Shown piece by piece: positions 46,897-54,631 of a stretch of 64,000 bases of DNA. Made by a program: the position numbers and the translations under genes. Every line of letters starts with the position of its first letter. Positions within the stretch are counted from its first letter, which is position 1. Source of the DNA: Marinobacter gudaonensis. Its GTDB lineage: Bacteria > Pseudomonadota > Gammaproteobacteria > Pseudomonadales > Oleiphilaceae. The notes below the pieces were generated by a model. That model saw nothing but the letters and a program-made list of their open reading frames with translations. It was not told the origin of the DNA and ran no database searches. The stretch spans positions 62,001-126,000 of the forward strand of contig NZ_FOYV01000001.1 of assembly GCF_900115175.1 (NCBI RefSeq), read 5' to 3'.

Positions 46897-48513
46897 TTAT
46901 GAAATCTTTGCAGAAAACTCTCCAAAGTAAGGTTTTATCGCTTGTTTAACTAAAGCCCTGCTATCACTGTTGGCCAACCGAACAACCAATTCAGCCAGTT
47001 CCCCGTGAGCAAGCCCCAAGTGCTTACTAACTTGACTTGCTAAGGATTTCCTATTATATAATCTCAGGGCTAACAAGTAGTCCTTTTCTTTGACCGCCCT
47101 TTGGAAAAGAGTTCGGCTCTCTTCATACAGTTCATCAACACTGATATTCGAGAGGAGCGCCTGAAGTGCGCTTTTGAGCGCATCTACTCCTGTTGCTTTT
47201 TCATCGAAACAGTTCAGCTGAAATTTAATCTCGGATGCTACACGCATAGATATTTGATTATCTAATTCAGACTCAATCTTTTTTATTACGAACGCTTTAA
47301 CCGACTCTTTGTCCGTCTCTACATTTCGCATTAACTGTTGGCTTACAATAGATATCACTTCTGGGACACAGAACAAGTTCTCTACTTCGGCCACGTTTAG
47401 TGTATAAATTCCTTGCTGTGCCAACGCTTGAATTTCTTGATCGATTCTACGATCCCTATCTATCACTCCAAAAACATCCATGTGGTGAAATCGTCGATTG
47501 TTACGTAATGCCTTGACCATCTGGATGGCCTGAGTACAGGACCCGCTAGGAATCACTAAATAATCACTCAATACGGCTCTATACAATGATACGTCGTAGC
47601 TCCCATTTTCCCCTTCTACAAATACTGCCGGTTTTCTACTGCCGAGTATCTCGATAAGTAACGACTCTGGGAGCCCCTCTACTTCTGGCACAGCCTCCCA
47701 ATCCCAAGAGGAACCATCGTAGCTTTTAAGCCATATCTTTTCCGATTCATGAAGTGCTACTGCAAAATCTACATCATGCGTCATATAGACAAAAAGGCAG
47801 TCCGATCTAATACTCTCAATCTCCCGCCACAGCGGAGCCTGAATAGATTTATGCAGGTGTATTTCTGGCTCATCAATTATTATGATTCCATTATTCGGCG
47901 CCGCTAGGCATTGGCCAATCAGGTAGAAAATGACCCGCTCACCGTCACTCATTTCAGAAGAATTATAAATTTTATTTTGCTGTCCTTTTACGCGTGTTTG
48001 TATTCTGAGCCCTCCAAGGATCAATTCGCGATGAGGAAGTATTTTCTCCCATACTTCCTTAACCCGCTCTAACTTAGTGATCGGAGGTTTTATTTTCCGG
48101 CTCGAAGCTTTCGACGCCGCGAGGTACTTTGCACTTTCCTCTGTATGTTCAGAGAACAAGAAGACCATTAGCTTTTCGTAGTCATTTAGCAAAGAAATCG
48201 CAGGCTTGTCTCCCCAGCGATGTCCGCTCTTGTACGCAGATGCGTTTTCCTCCTGAGCGTCCGCGTATCCATAAAGTAATGCCTTTTCAGCTCTTTCGAT
48301 TGACATTGGCGTAGCGTTATCGGGCATAGATAAGGATTTCTGTGCAGAAATTCGATGGACGCGATCCTTTTGCGGCGATTCGAGCTCAATCCAAGTACCT
48401 AGCCTTGTCTTTCCCGATCCATTTGCACCAATCACTAGCAGACTTCGTTTCGTGGTTATGTTTTGAGTGCCACCGTCCGCTTTTGGAAGCTGAAGAGTAA
48501 ATTCTTTATTCAT
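46897..48513 (-). CDS. ABC-type ATPase fused to a DUF4435 (TOPRIM-like) domain
   Basis: 538 residues, AT-rich. The ATPase part has Walker A GANGSGKT (29-36), signature MSDGE (188-192), Walker B IIIIDE (210-215) and switch His246, with only a short insert between the lobes. From about 294 follows VFVEG (Glu300), GVIDRDRR (Asp352, Asp354) and VAEVENLF (376-381), the acidic pattern of the DUF4435 domain, related to the TOPRIM nuclease fold. The pair ABC-ATPase plus DUF4435 occurs in OLD-like and PARIS (AriA/AriB, sometimes merged) anti-phage systems. Here both lie in one gene, carried as a cassette. The C-terminal 130 residues are helical. A defence role is inference from domains and location. 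Confidence 0.8.
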   Translation of the reverse strand: MNKEFTLQLPKADGGTQNITTKRSLLVIGANGSGKTRLGTWIELESPQKDRVHRISAQKSLSMPDNATPMSIERAEKALLYGYADAQEENASAYKSGHRWGDKPAISLLNDYEKLMVFLFSEHTEESAKYLAASKASSRKIKPPITKLERVKEVWEKILPHRELILGGLRIQTRVKGQQNKIYNSSEMSDGERVIFYLIGQCLAAPNNGIIIIDEPEIHLHKSIQAPLWREIESIRSDCLFVYMTHDVDFAVALHESEKIWLKSYDGSSWDWEAVPEVEGLPESLLIEILGSRKPAVFVEGENGSYDVSLYRAVLSDYLVIPSGSCTQAIQMVKALRNNRRFHHMDVFGVIDRDRRIDQEIQALAQQGIYTLNVAEVENLFCVPEVISIVSQQLMRNVETDKESVKAFVIKKIESELDNQISMRVASEIKFQLNCFDEKATGVDALKSALQALLSNISVDELYEESRTLFQRAVKEKDYLLALRLYNRKSLASQVSKHLGLAHGELAELVVRLANSDSRALVKQAIKPYFGEFSAKIS

Positions 48514-48543
48514 ATATCCTTATCCATGAAAGCTTGCTGGGCT

Positions 48544-48659
48544 GCATAACGCTTGTAGCATCTGCACAAATTGTGAAGTGCCGTTTGTGTATAATTGAGC
48601 GTAGTGAAAACAAAAAAAGGCGCGTAGCAATTTGTGTCAGGTGACTGCACTTGTTAGCT
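48544..48659. other. attC site C (cassette of the 170-residue gene)
   Basis: 116 bases bounded by GCATAAC and GTTAGCT. Its inner arms CTGCACAAATTG and CAATTTGTGTCAG are reverse complements with one extrahelical base, which is the strand-choice signal of attC sites. The ends are close to the Vibrio-type repeat (GTTATGC, read on the minus strand). Confidence 0.85.
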
Positions 48660-48661
48660 TT

Positions 48662-49174
48662 TTACTTTTCGCTTGGTGCAGCAATTAGGAGACCTTTTTC
48701 TTCTAGAATGTTAATAACCTTGACTTCTATACTCGCACCGATTTCACTTCCTGGCTGCGTTACATTTTGCTCAAAACTTTCTTCCAATTTTTCAAACAGT
48801 GGTTCAAACAAAGCGCCGCTGACTTTTTCAAGCTGCTCCTTTTCATAATCTTCCTTTATGGTTTTATAGTCATCAACTGGTAGAACCATTGGTAACCTGA
48901 GCACTTGCGATACAGGAAGAAATATTTTATGAACCGGATTTTCAATCGTAATACCTTCTTTGCCAATCTCAATAATCTTGTACAGTGTACCGCCTATATC
49001 GCCCGCCCCGGGGTAAACAATAGTGGCATTCTTTCCTGCCACATTTTCGAGCTTCTTGCGTAACTTAGAGTAAGCGCTTCTGTCGCTTAAAAACCCCTTT
49101 ATATAAAACACAAAAATCACTGTAACAACAGAACTAATGACTGGCACTGCTATTTCAATAAATTCTATTGCCAT
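48662..49174 (-). CDS. Membrane-anchored cassette protein
   Basis: 170 residues with one N-terminal TM helix (IAVPVISSVVTVIFVFYIKGF), followed by a cytoplasmic or periplasmic region with a small beta-domain (NATIVYPGAGDIGGTLYKII) and a long acidic helix. No family recognised. GGAGAAATTAA precedes the ATG. The start is 24 bases from the boundary of attC D. Confidence 0.6.
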   Translation of the reverse strand: MAIEFIEIAVPVISSVVTVIFVFYIKGFLSDRSAYSKLRKKLENVAGKNATIVYPGAGDIGGTLYKIIEIGKEGITIENPVHKIFLPVSQVLRLPMVLPVDDYKTIKEDYEKEQLEKVSGALFEPLFEKLEESFEQNVTQPGSEIGASIEVKVINILEEKGLLIAAPSEK

Positions 49175-49197
49175 TTAATTTCTCCGATATTTTTGAG

Positions 49198-49256
49198 AAC
49201 TAACGCGAAAACGAAGCGGCACGTCTCAAGCGTCCGTCTATCGTGACTTGTTATCT
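49198..49256. other. attC site D (cassette of the 124-residue gene)
   Basis: 59 bases bounded by AACTAAC and GTTATCT, the shortest site of the array and the length of class 1 integron attC sites. The stop codon of the gene at 49255 overlaps its right boundary. Confidence 0.75.
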
Positions 49257-49629
49257 AGTCCCGTTCTTCCGGCTCAGGACATACAATACCTTTCTCCCGC
49301 ATTCTTCTTATGAAAGGAACACCATCGTCTATTAAATGACTGCCATCTTCTCGCTTTGGGCCATGCTCTCTGGCTGCAAGAATTGGTACACCGAATTGGT
49401 TTATGTGGAATAACAACGCTGCTTCGCCTAGCCCTTTGCCCCTGTACTTATTCAACGCGAGATCGTTGATATAAAAGTGCTCCGGCTCAATAGGCGGATC
49501 GCATCTACGCTCAAGAAGGATGTGCCCAAGATTTACACCCTGTAGAAACACCTCAATCCTTTCGCCTTTGTCGTCAATCTTGATTGTGTATGAATTGCCG
49601 TCTTTAGCCCTAAATTCCATTTCAGCCAT
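49255..49629 (-). CDS. Cassette protein, GNAT-like acetyltransferase fragment or minimal GNAT
   Basis: 124 residues. FYINDLALNKYRGKGLGEAA resembles the strand-4/motif A region of GNAT enzymes (R-G-K-G-L-G), and the preceding beta-strands fit. It is shorter than usual for GNAT (140-180 residues), lacking part of the N-terminus. The start at 49629 has GAGG upstream and is 15 bases from the attC E boundary. Small acetyltransferases are common integron cassette cargo. Confidence 0.6.
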   Translation of the reverse strand: MAEMEFRAKDGNSYTIKIDDKGERIEVFLQGVNLGHILLERRCDPPIEPEHFYINDLALNKYRGKGLGEAALLFHINQFGVPILAAREHGPKREDGSHLIDDGVPFIRRMREKGIVCPEPEERD

Positions 49630-49643
49630 GAATCAGTACCTCT

Positions 49644-49745
49644 AGATAACGCCAGCGCACAATGGCGCGCTCGGAATGGAGGGGCAACCGCAATGGAAAG
49701 GGCTTCCAGCGGCCGCAGGCCGCGAATTGATGCGCCTTGTTATGT
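49644..49745. other. attC site E (cassette of the 103-residue gene)
   Basis: 102 bases bounded by AGATAAC and GTTATGT. The inner part has GC-rich complementary arms (GCGCGC / GCGGCCGCAGGCC region), and the outer arms are AACGCCAGCGC and ATGCGCCTTGTT. Confidence 0.75.
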
Positions 49746-49754
49746 GTTGGCCCG

Positions 49755-50066
49755 TTAAGCATGCAACCACCAATAGGACATCACCGCCAAGCACCCTGCA
49801 ACGAACCCATTTTGCGGGCTCCAAGACCCACTCTTTAATGACCAAACTGAGCAAACCAGACTAAGCCATCTAACCGGAAAGAAAAGATTTACTCCGAGAA
49901 TTAACCAAGCCTCGCAATCAAATTTATATGGTCGACCTTCGCAGATTCGCAACACCGCCCAAAATGCCACCAGTATTAAAATGCTGATAGCAGTAGCTCG
50001 ATCCACGACAGGAATTTCAGCATTCAGACCCCAATGGACACATAAAAGTAATCGGATTGCAGCCAA
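49755..50066 (-). CDS. Small membrane cassette protein
   Basis: 103 residues with about three hydrophobic segments (TAISILILVAFWAVLRI, WLILGVNLFFPVRWL, FVAGCLAVMSYWWL). The start is uncertain: a TTG at 50066 is used, with a GTG or the upstream open codons as alternatives. No family recognised. It is the cassette nearest the right edge of the cluster. Confidence 0.45.
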   Translation of the reverse strand: MAAIRLLLCVHWGLNAEIPVVDRATAISILILVAFWAVLRICEGRPYKFDCEAWLILGVNLFFPVRWLSLVCSVWSLKSGSWSPQNGFVAGCLAVMSYWWLHA

Positions 50067-50133
50067 ATCCCACCCACAAATCTGACTACATTATTATTGC
50101 GTTTCATAATTCCAACAATCCCAGCATTACTCC

Positions 50134-50163
50134 CTCAAACTAGCGCCAAAAACAGTTAGTTGC
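50134..50163. other. Possible attI or decayed attC at the right edge of the cassette array
   Basis: AAACTAGCGCCAAAAACAGT followed by TAGTT forms a small pair of AACTA/TAGTT arms around CGCCAAAAACA. The CGCCAAAAAC-GTTAG pattern is similar to the end of attI sites. No integrase gene is visible next to it; the adjacent region leads to nrdJb. Assignment is tentative. Confidence 0.3.
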
Positions 50164-50319
50164 AAAGTCCGTACTCTCAGCTGTGCGCTATGATTGTGTG
50201 ATCATGAAACGGTCGCATCTCTGGCAATCACGAAGCGGTCAAATGATTACATCTCTCCAAACAAAAAGGCCCGAAGCTTTCACTCCAGGCCTTCTCGTCA
50301 CTCATCGCAGTCAATCACC

Positions 50320-51018
50320 TCAACCGCACTTGCTGTCACCGCAGGACAGGCAGGTCGCGCACCCGTCCATCACGATCACCGCCTTGGTGCTGCACTTGCC
50401 GCACATGGTGGCGTTGGCGGGGTAGTCGCTGGCTTTTTCGTCGTTTGTGGCCGTGGTGTGGGTGGCTTCGAACTCGGCGCGCTTTTCGGCGAGGATGCGC
50501 TTGGTGGTTTCGCTCATTTCCTCGCTTTCCAGCAGGCCGATGGCCTTCAGGTGCTTCTCGATCACGGCGCCGATTTCAGCCACCAGGGAGGGCATGAACA
50601 CGCCGCCTTTCTTGAAGTAGCCGCCATTGGGGTCGTACACGCTGCGCAGCTCTTCCACCAGGAAGGTTACGTCGCCACCCTTGCGGAATACCGCGGAGAT
50701 AACGCGGGTGAGGGCGATGACCCACTGGAAGTGTTCCATGGACTTGCTGTTGATGAACACTTCGTACGGCTGCCGGCTTTCGTGGTCGGTGCCTTCGTTG
50801 AGCAGGATGTCGTTGATGGTGATGTACATCGCGTGCTCGGCCACCGGCGGCTTGATCTTGTAGGTGGTGCCCAGCAGAAAGTCCGGCCGTTCGATGTATT
50901 CGTTCATCTGAACGGGCTTGGTGTCTGCCTGTACCGGCGCCTGGTGTTCGGCGGCGGCTTCGGGGTCGGCTTTCTTTACGCGGTAGCCGACGATTTTGTT
51001 GCTGATTTTAACTGTCAT
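50320..51018 (-). CDS. nrdJb: Adenosylcobalamin-dependent ribonucleotide reductase, small chain NrdJb
   Basis: 232 residues, matching in length the second chain of the split class II ribonucleotide reductase of Pseudomonas. It includes a TSCPD-like domain (YITINDILLNEGTDHESRQPYEVFINSK) and a Cys-rich C-terminus (MCGKCSTKAVIVMDGCATCL...CGDSKCG) that probably carries electrons from thioredoxin to the active site or binds zinc. It lies 27 bases downstream of nrdJa and is cotranscribed with it. Confidence 0.9.
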   Translation of the reverse strand: MTVKISNKIVGYRVKKADPEAAAEHQAPVQADTKPVQMNEYIERPDFLLGTTYKIKPPVAEHAMYITINDILLNEGTDHESRQPYEVFINSKSMEHFQWVIALTRVISAVFRKGGDVTFLVEELRSVYDPNGGYFKKGGVFMPSLVAEIGAVIEKHLKAIGLLESEEMSETTKRILAEKRAEFEATHTTATNDEKASDYPANATMCGKCSTKAVIVMDGCATCLSCGDSKCG

Positions 51019-51045
51019 GTTCGTTGTCCTGTGTCGGTTCCCGGA

Positions 51046-53184
51046 TCAGTACTTGCCGTAGGTGCCTTCTTTAAGCGCGTCAAACAGGTTGGCGGCGTTG
51101 TGGATTTCGCCGTCGTACTCCACCTGTTCGTTGCCCTTGAGGGTCACCTTGCTGCCGTCGTCCAGGGTGAACTCATACAGCGTGTTTTCCAGATCCTTCT
51201 CTTTTACCAGTACGCCCTGGAAGGCTTCCGGGTTGAAGCGGAACGTGGTGCAACCCTTCAGGCCCTTGTCGTAGGCGTAGAGGTAGATGTCTTTGAAATC
51301 CTGATAGGCGAAGTCTGTCGGAACGTTCGCGGTCTTGGAAATCGAGGAATCTACCCACTTCTGGGCGGCGGCCTGGATGTCCACGTGCTGCGCCGGTGTT
51401 ACGTCATCAGAGGTGGTGAAGTAAGCGGGCAGCTGCTTGTCTTCGTCCTCGGAGAACGGCATGGCGCCCGGGTTCACCAGGTGGCGGTAGGCCAGCAGCT
51501 CGAAGGAGAACACGTCCACTTTTTCTTTGGTCTTCCGGCCTTCGCGGATGATGTTGCGCGCGTAGTGGTGCGAGAAGCTCGGCTCGATGCCGTTACTGGC
51601 GTTGTTGGCCAGCGACAGGCTGATGGTGCCGGTGGGCGCGATGGAAGTGTGGTGGGTGAAGCGGCCACCTTTCTCGGCCAGCTCTTCAACCAGCTTCGGC
51701 TCCACGCTGGCAATCTGCTGCATGTAGCGGCTGTATTTGGCGTGCAGGATGCGGCCTTTCACCTTGTCGCCCAGTTTGTAGCCGTCTTTGCTCAGCTGCG
51801 GGCACTTGTTCAGCATCTTGGCGTCAATCTCGAACTCGTCGTCCATGATCGGCGCCACGCCTTTTTCCTCGGCCAGGGCCAGGGACTGACGCCAGCCTTC
51901 CACGGCCATCTCGCGCACCACTTCCTCGGTGAACTGTACGGATTCTTCAGAGCCGTACGGCATGCGCAGCATGGCCAGGGTGGAGCCCAGGCCCAGGATG
52001 CCCATGCCGTGGCGGCGCTTGTAGGTGATTTCGTGGCGCTGCTCGGCCAGCGGCAGGCCGTTGATCTCGACCACGTTGTCCAGCATGCGGGTGAAGATGC
52101 CCACTACCTTGCGGTATTTCTCATAGTTGAAGCTGGCCTTATCGGTGAACGGGTAGTCCACGAACTTGGTCAGGTTCACGGAGCCCAGCAGGCAGCTGCC
52201 ATACGGGGGCAGGGGCTGCTCGCCGCAGGGGTTGGTGGCGCGGATGTCTTCACAGAACCAGTTGTTGTTCATCTGGTTGACCTTGTCGATCAGGATGAAG
52301 CCCGGCTCGGCGTAGTCGTAGGTGCTGGTCATGATGGTGTCCCAGATGAACTGGGCTTTCAGGGTGCGGTAGATGCGGCAGGCCACCTTGCCTTCATCGT
52401 TTACCACATAGCCTTTCTGCACAGGGAAATCGCGGTACACGAACTGGCTGGTGTCGCTCAGGTCCAGGCCTTCGTCTTCCACTTCTTTCTCAGTCACCGG
52501 GAAGGAGAGGTGCCAGTCGTCGCCGTTGCGCACGGCTTCGATGAAGTCCTCGGTGATCAGCAGGGAGAGGTTGAACTGGCGCAGGCGGCCGTCTTCGCGC
52601 TTGGCCTGGATGAAGTCGATCACGTCCGGGTGGTGCACGTCGAAGGTGGCCATCTGGGCACCGCGGCGGCCACCGGCGGAGGACACGGTGAAGCACATGC
52701 GGTCGAAGATATCCATGAACGACAGCGGGCCGGAAGTGGTGGCGCCGGCACCGGCCACGTAGGCGCCTTTCGGGCGCAGGGTGGAGAATTCATAACCGAT
52801 GCCACAGCCTGCCTTGAGGGTAAGGCCGGCTTCGTGGTTCTTCTCCAGGATGTCGTTCATGGAATCCTGAACGGTACCGGAGACGGTGCAGTTGATGGTG
52901 GAGGTGGCCGGCTTGTGCGCTTCGGCACCGGCGTTGGAGGTAATCCGGCCGGCCGGGATGGCGCCGTTCTGCAGGGCCCAGATGAAGTTCTTCATGTGCT
53001 GGGTGCGTACGGATTTGTTCTCCACCTCGGCAAGGGCCTTGGCAACGCGCTCATAGGTTGCGTTGATGTCCTTGTCTACGGGATCGCCATTCTTGGTCTT
53101 CAGCTGGTATTTGCTGTGCCAGATGTCGATTGAGGCTTCCTGCATCGGAATTGTCGTTACCACTGCCTGTGCCTTAGCGTTCAT
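51046..53184 (-). CDS. nrdJa: Adenosylcobalamin-dependent ribonucleotide reductase, large chain NrdJa
   Basis: Makes deoxyribonucleotides with a B12-derived radical and works with or without oxygen. 712 residues. The active-site radical Cys and glutamate are in NPCGEQPLPPYGSCLLGSVN, a redox Cys in STINCTVSGTV, and GCGIGYEFSTLR and SFMDIFDR line the core. SIAPTGTISL is the phosphate site. Start 53184 is chosen (GAGGGTGG upstream) over the upstream in-frame ATG at 53493, whose extra residues are unlike the family. The split into nrdJa and nrdJb is the same as in Pseudomonas. A possible NrdR-controlled promoter lies about 275 bases upstream. Confidence 0.95.
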   Translation of the reverse strand: MNAKAQAVVTTIPMQEASIDIWHSKYQLKTKNGDPVDKDINATYERVAKALAEVENKSVRTQHMKNFIWALQNGAIPAGRITSNAGAEAHKPATSTINCTVSGTVQDSMNDILEKNHEAGLTLKAGCGIGYEFSTLRPKGAYVAGAGATTSGPLSFMDIFDRMCFTVSSAGGRRGAQMATFDVHHPDVIDFIQAKREDGRLRQFNLSLLITEDFIEAVRNGDDWHLSFPVTEKEVEDEGLDLSDTSQFVYRDFPVQKGYVVNDEGKVACRIYRTLKAQFIWDTIMTSTYDYAEPGFILIDKVNQMNNNWFCEDIRATNPCGEQPLPPYGSCLLGSVNLTKFVDYPFTDKASFNYEKYRKVVGIFTRMLDNVVEINGLPLAEQRHEITYKRRHGMGILGLGSTLAMLRMPYGSEESVQFTEEVVREMAVEGWRQSLALAEEKGVAPIMDDEFEIDAKMLNKCPQLSKDGYKLGDKVKGRILHAKYSRYMQQIASVEPKLVEELAEKGGRFTHHTSIAPTGTISLSLANNASNGIEPSFSHHYARNIIREGRKTKEKVDVFSFELLAYRHLVNPGAMPFSEDEDKQLPAYFTTSDDVTPAQHVDIQAAAQKWVDSSISKTANVPTDFAYQDFKDIYLYAYDKGLKGCTTFRFNPEAFQGVLVKEKDLENTLYEFTLDDGSKVTLKGNEQVEYDGEIHNAANLFDALKEGTYGKY

Positions 53185-53425
53185 TGCCACCCTCGGTATG
53201 TCCAGTATGTCTTCTTTTTGACAGCACTGCGGAGCAATGCTGCACCCCTTTTGATCAATGCCATGGGCGATTTGTTCCGCGGAGCCGTGTAAACCACTAG
53301 ATATGGTGGTTGCCTGTGAAGGCGGTTTTGCTCCCGGATGCCCGGTTATGTCTGTAGATCGTTGTGTTGGCGCGGCTGGTGCCGCCTGCGGCCACTTGTG
53401 ATGCTGTGACCGCCTGGAAGTTTTT

Positions 53426-53476
53426 GGCCCTATATGTGGGCTTATTTTTTGAGGAGTATAACAGGATATAGTGTTG
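53426..53476 (-). promoter_or_regulatory. Two possible NrdR boxes upstream of nrdJa
   Basis: GCCCTATATGTGGGCT (about 53427-53442) and ACAGGATATAGTGTTG (53461-53476) resemble the NrdR consensus ACACWATATATWGTGT at the central ATAT and outer positions. The centres are about three helical turns apart, the spacing expected for NrdR. Matches are partial. Confidence 0.45.
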
Positions 53477-53482
53477 TGTGAA
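53455..53482 (-). promoter_or_regulatory. Candidate sigma-70 promoter of nrdJa
   Basis: On the minus strand TTCACA (53477-53482) and TATACT (53455-53460) are separated by 16 bases, overlapping the second NrdR-like box, as expected for a repressed nrd promoter. Confidence 0.45.
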
Positions 53483-53757
53483 TAAGAACGCAACTATTGA
53501 ACGGGAGCATGCTGCAAAGAAAATCAATCGTTGAGCGCTTGCATCGGCGAAAATTCCCGGAAAACCGCGCGTTGCGGTTTAAAATTCATAACTACTATAT
53601 GTTGTGGTTAAAAATTCACCGGCAATGGCGCTGCAAAGCCCGACAGAATGTGACTTCTGCACGTACCCCGTCGATACGTGTCGTTAAAGTATGAGGGTGG
53701 TGTCGAACATTGCAGTGGCCCACAGGATGTGACCAATACCAAAACAAGGAAATAATA

Positions 53758-54567
53758 ATGAAAGGCCTGAAACCAACCTTGCTAGCGCTCTGTGTCGCGG
53801 GTGTGCCTCCCGTGGCCATGGCCGAGATCCAGATGCTGGACGACTCGGCCATGGGCAATATCACCGGCCAGGCCGGTGTGACCATCGAGCTGGAAACCCG
53901 ACTGAACATCGATCGCTTCATCTACACCGATGAAGGCTCTCTTGAGGTCAACGATATCTTTATCGGCGGTGCGAACCGCACCGACATGTTCTCGGAGATG
54001 AACCTGAACCTGAACGGGCAGGCGACTGATCGGCTGGACAACATCCGGATCAATATAGACATTGCCCAGGATGGCGATGCCATCATCAATCTGTTGCCTA
54101 TCACGTTTAACGCGGTGGATTTCCGGATGAGCACCGGCGCCTGGAACCTGACAGGTACCGGCGGCAGCACCACGGTGCTGGATAACTTCAACATGGACAT
54201 GTTGATCGGCTCCGGCACCATTCGGATCGATACTGCCACCGACAAGCTGAATCTGCTCACGGATATCGCAATTGACGATCTTGATTTCGATGTGCCGTTC
54301 CTGGCCCTCGGCATCCGCGACCTGCAACTGACCGGTGCGGATTACGACCTGTCGGCGCCGCAGCCCCTGAGGCTGTTCGCGAACGTAGATCTCGATATCT
54401 ACAAGGGCAGCAACGCCGCTGGCGATGAAGCGCTTGCCGTGGATATGGAGCTCTTCGAGGCAGATATGCGGATTGGTGGCGTGCTCGTGGGCGGTGTTTC
54501 CATCGGCTCGGTAGCCATGGACAACCTGGCCATCTCGAATACGGCCATGCGCATTTACGGCCACTGA
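53758..54567 (+). CDS. DUF6160 family exported protein
   Basis: 269 residues with a signal peptide (LKPTLLALCVAGVPPVAMA, cut before EIQ). The N-terminal LDDSAMGNITGQAGVTIELE is the hallmark of this family in Marinobacter and Pseudomonas relatives. The mature protein is a series of beta-strands rich in Asp and Asn, as expected for a surface or periplasmic beta-structure; no function is known. Start 53758 follows AAGGAAATAATA; an ATG at 53710 is in frame but without a site. Followed by a strong terminator. Confidence 0.82.
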   Translation: MKGLKPTLLALCVAGVPPVAMAEIQMLDDSAMGNITGQAGVTIELETRLNIDRFIYTDEGSLEVNDIFIGGANRTDMFSEMNLNLNGQATDRLDNIRINIDIAQDGDAIINLLPITFNAVDFRMSTGAWNLTGTGGSTTVLDNFNMDMLIGSGTIRIDTATDKLNLLTDIAIDDLDFDVPFLALGIRDLQLTGADYDLSAPQPLRLFANVDLDIYKGSNAAGDEALAVDMELFEADMRIGGVLVGGVSIGSVAMDNLAISNTAMRIYGH

Positions 54568-54589
54568 GCCGATCCTGCCGTTAAAAACA

Positions 54590-54617
54590 AACGGGGCCGC
54601 TAAGGCCCCGTTTTTTA
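54590..54617. terminator. Bidirectional terminator between the DUF6160 and ABC ATPase genes
   Basis: ACGGGGCC and GGCCCCGT form a stem around a short loop with AAAAACAA before and TTTTTTA after, so it can stop transcripts from both sides. Confidence 0.9.
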
Positions 54618-54631
54618 TTCCTGCCGTGGCT

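Larger units (their letters stand above)
44504..50161. mobile_element. Integron gene-cassette cluster without integrase (CALIN)
   Basis: Six minus-strand genes of lower GC than their surroundings, each (except the leftmost) followed on its 3' side by an imperfect palindrome ending in RYYYAAC-like and GTTRRRY-like sequences. In each case the stop codon of the gene overlaps or touches the GTT side, and the next gene starts 15-34 bases beyond the other side, which is how integron cassettes are built. No integrase ORF is visible within the window, and no transposase. The left end lacks an attC next to the 461-residue gene, and one attC is degraded, so the array looks partly decayed. It lies between a GNAT gene and nrdJb, and base composition changes sharply at both edges. 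Confidence 0.75.
53185..53757. other. 573-base divergent intergenic region between nrdJa and the DUF6160 gene
   Basis: On the minus side it holds a candidate promoter with two NrdR-like boxes, then a leader of about 260 bases before nrdJa with several GC hairpins. No adenosylcobalamin-riboswitch core was recognised. On the plus side, 53500-53757 is AT-rich and includes the promoter of the DUF6160 gene; no gene is seen. Confidence 0.6.

Noticed and set aside
44504..50161. A transposon or prophage explanation for the AT-rich region
   Set aside because: No transposase, terminal inverted repeats, phage structural genes or flanking tRNA; the repeated attC-like sites fit cassettes better.
50194..53133. 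A 979-codon plus-strand ORF opposite nrdJb/nrdJa
   Set aside because: It is the antisense of two well-identified ribonucleotide reductase genes in a GC-rich region; its translation is low-complexity (Val, Gly, His-rich) and matches nothing.
53185..53450. Adenosylcobalamin riboswitch in the nrdJa leader
   Set aside because: Expected for a B12-dependent enzyme, but the conserved B12-box and core elements were not found; only unrelated GC hairpins were seen.
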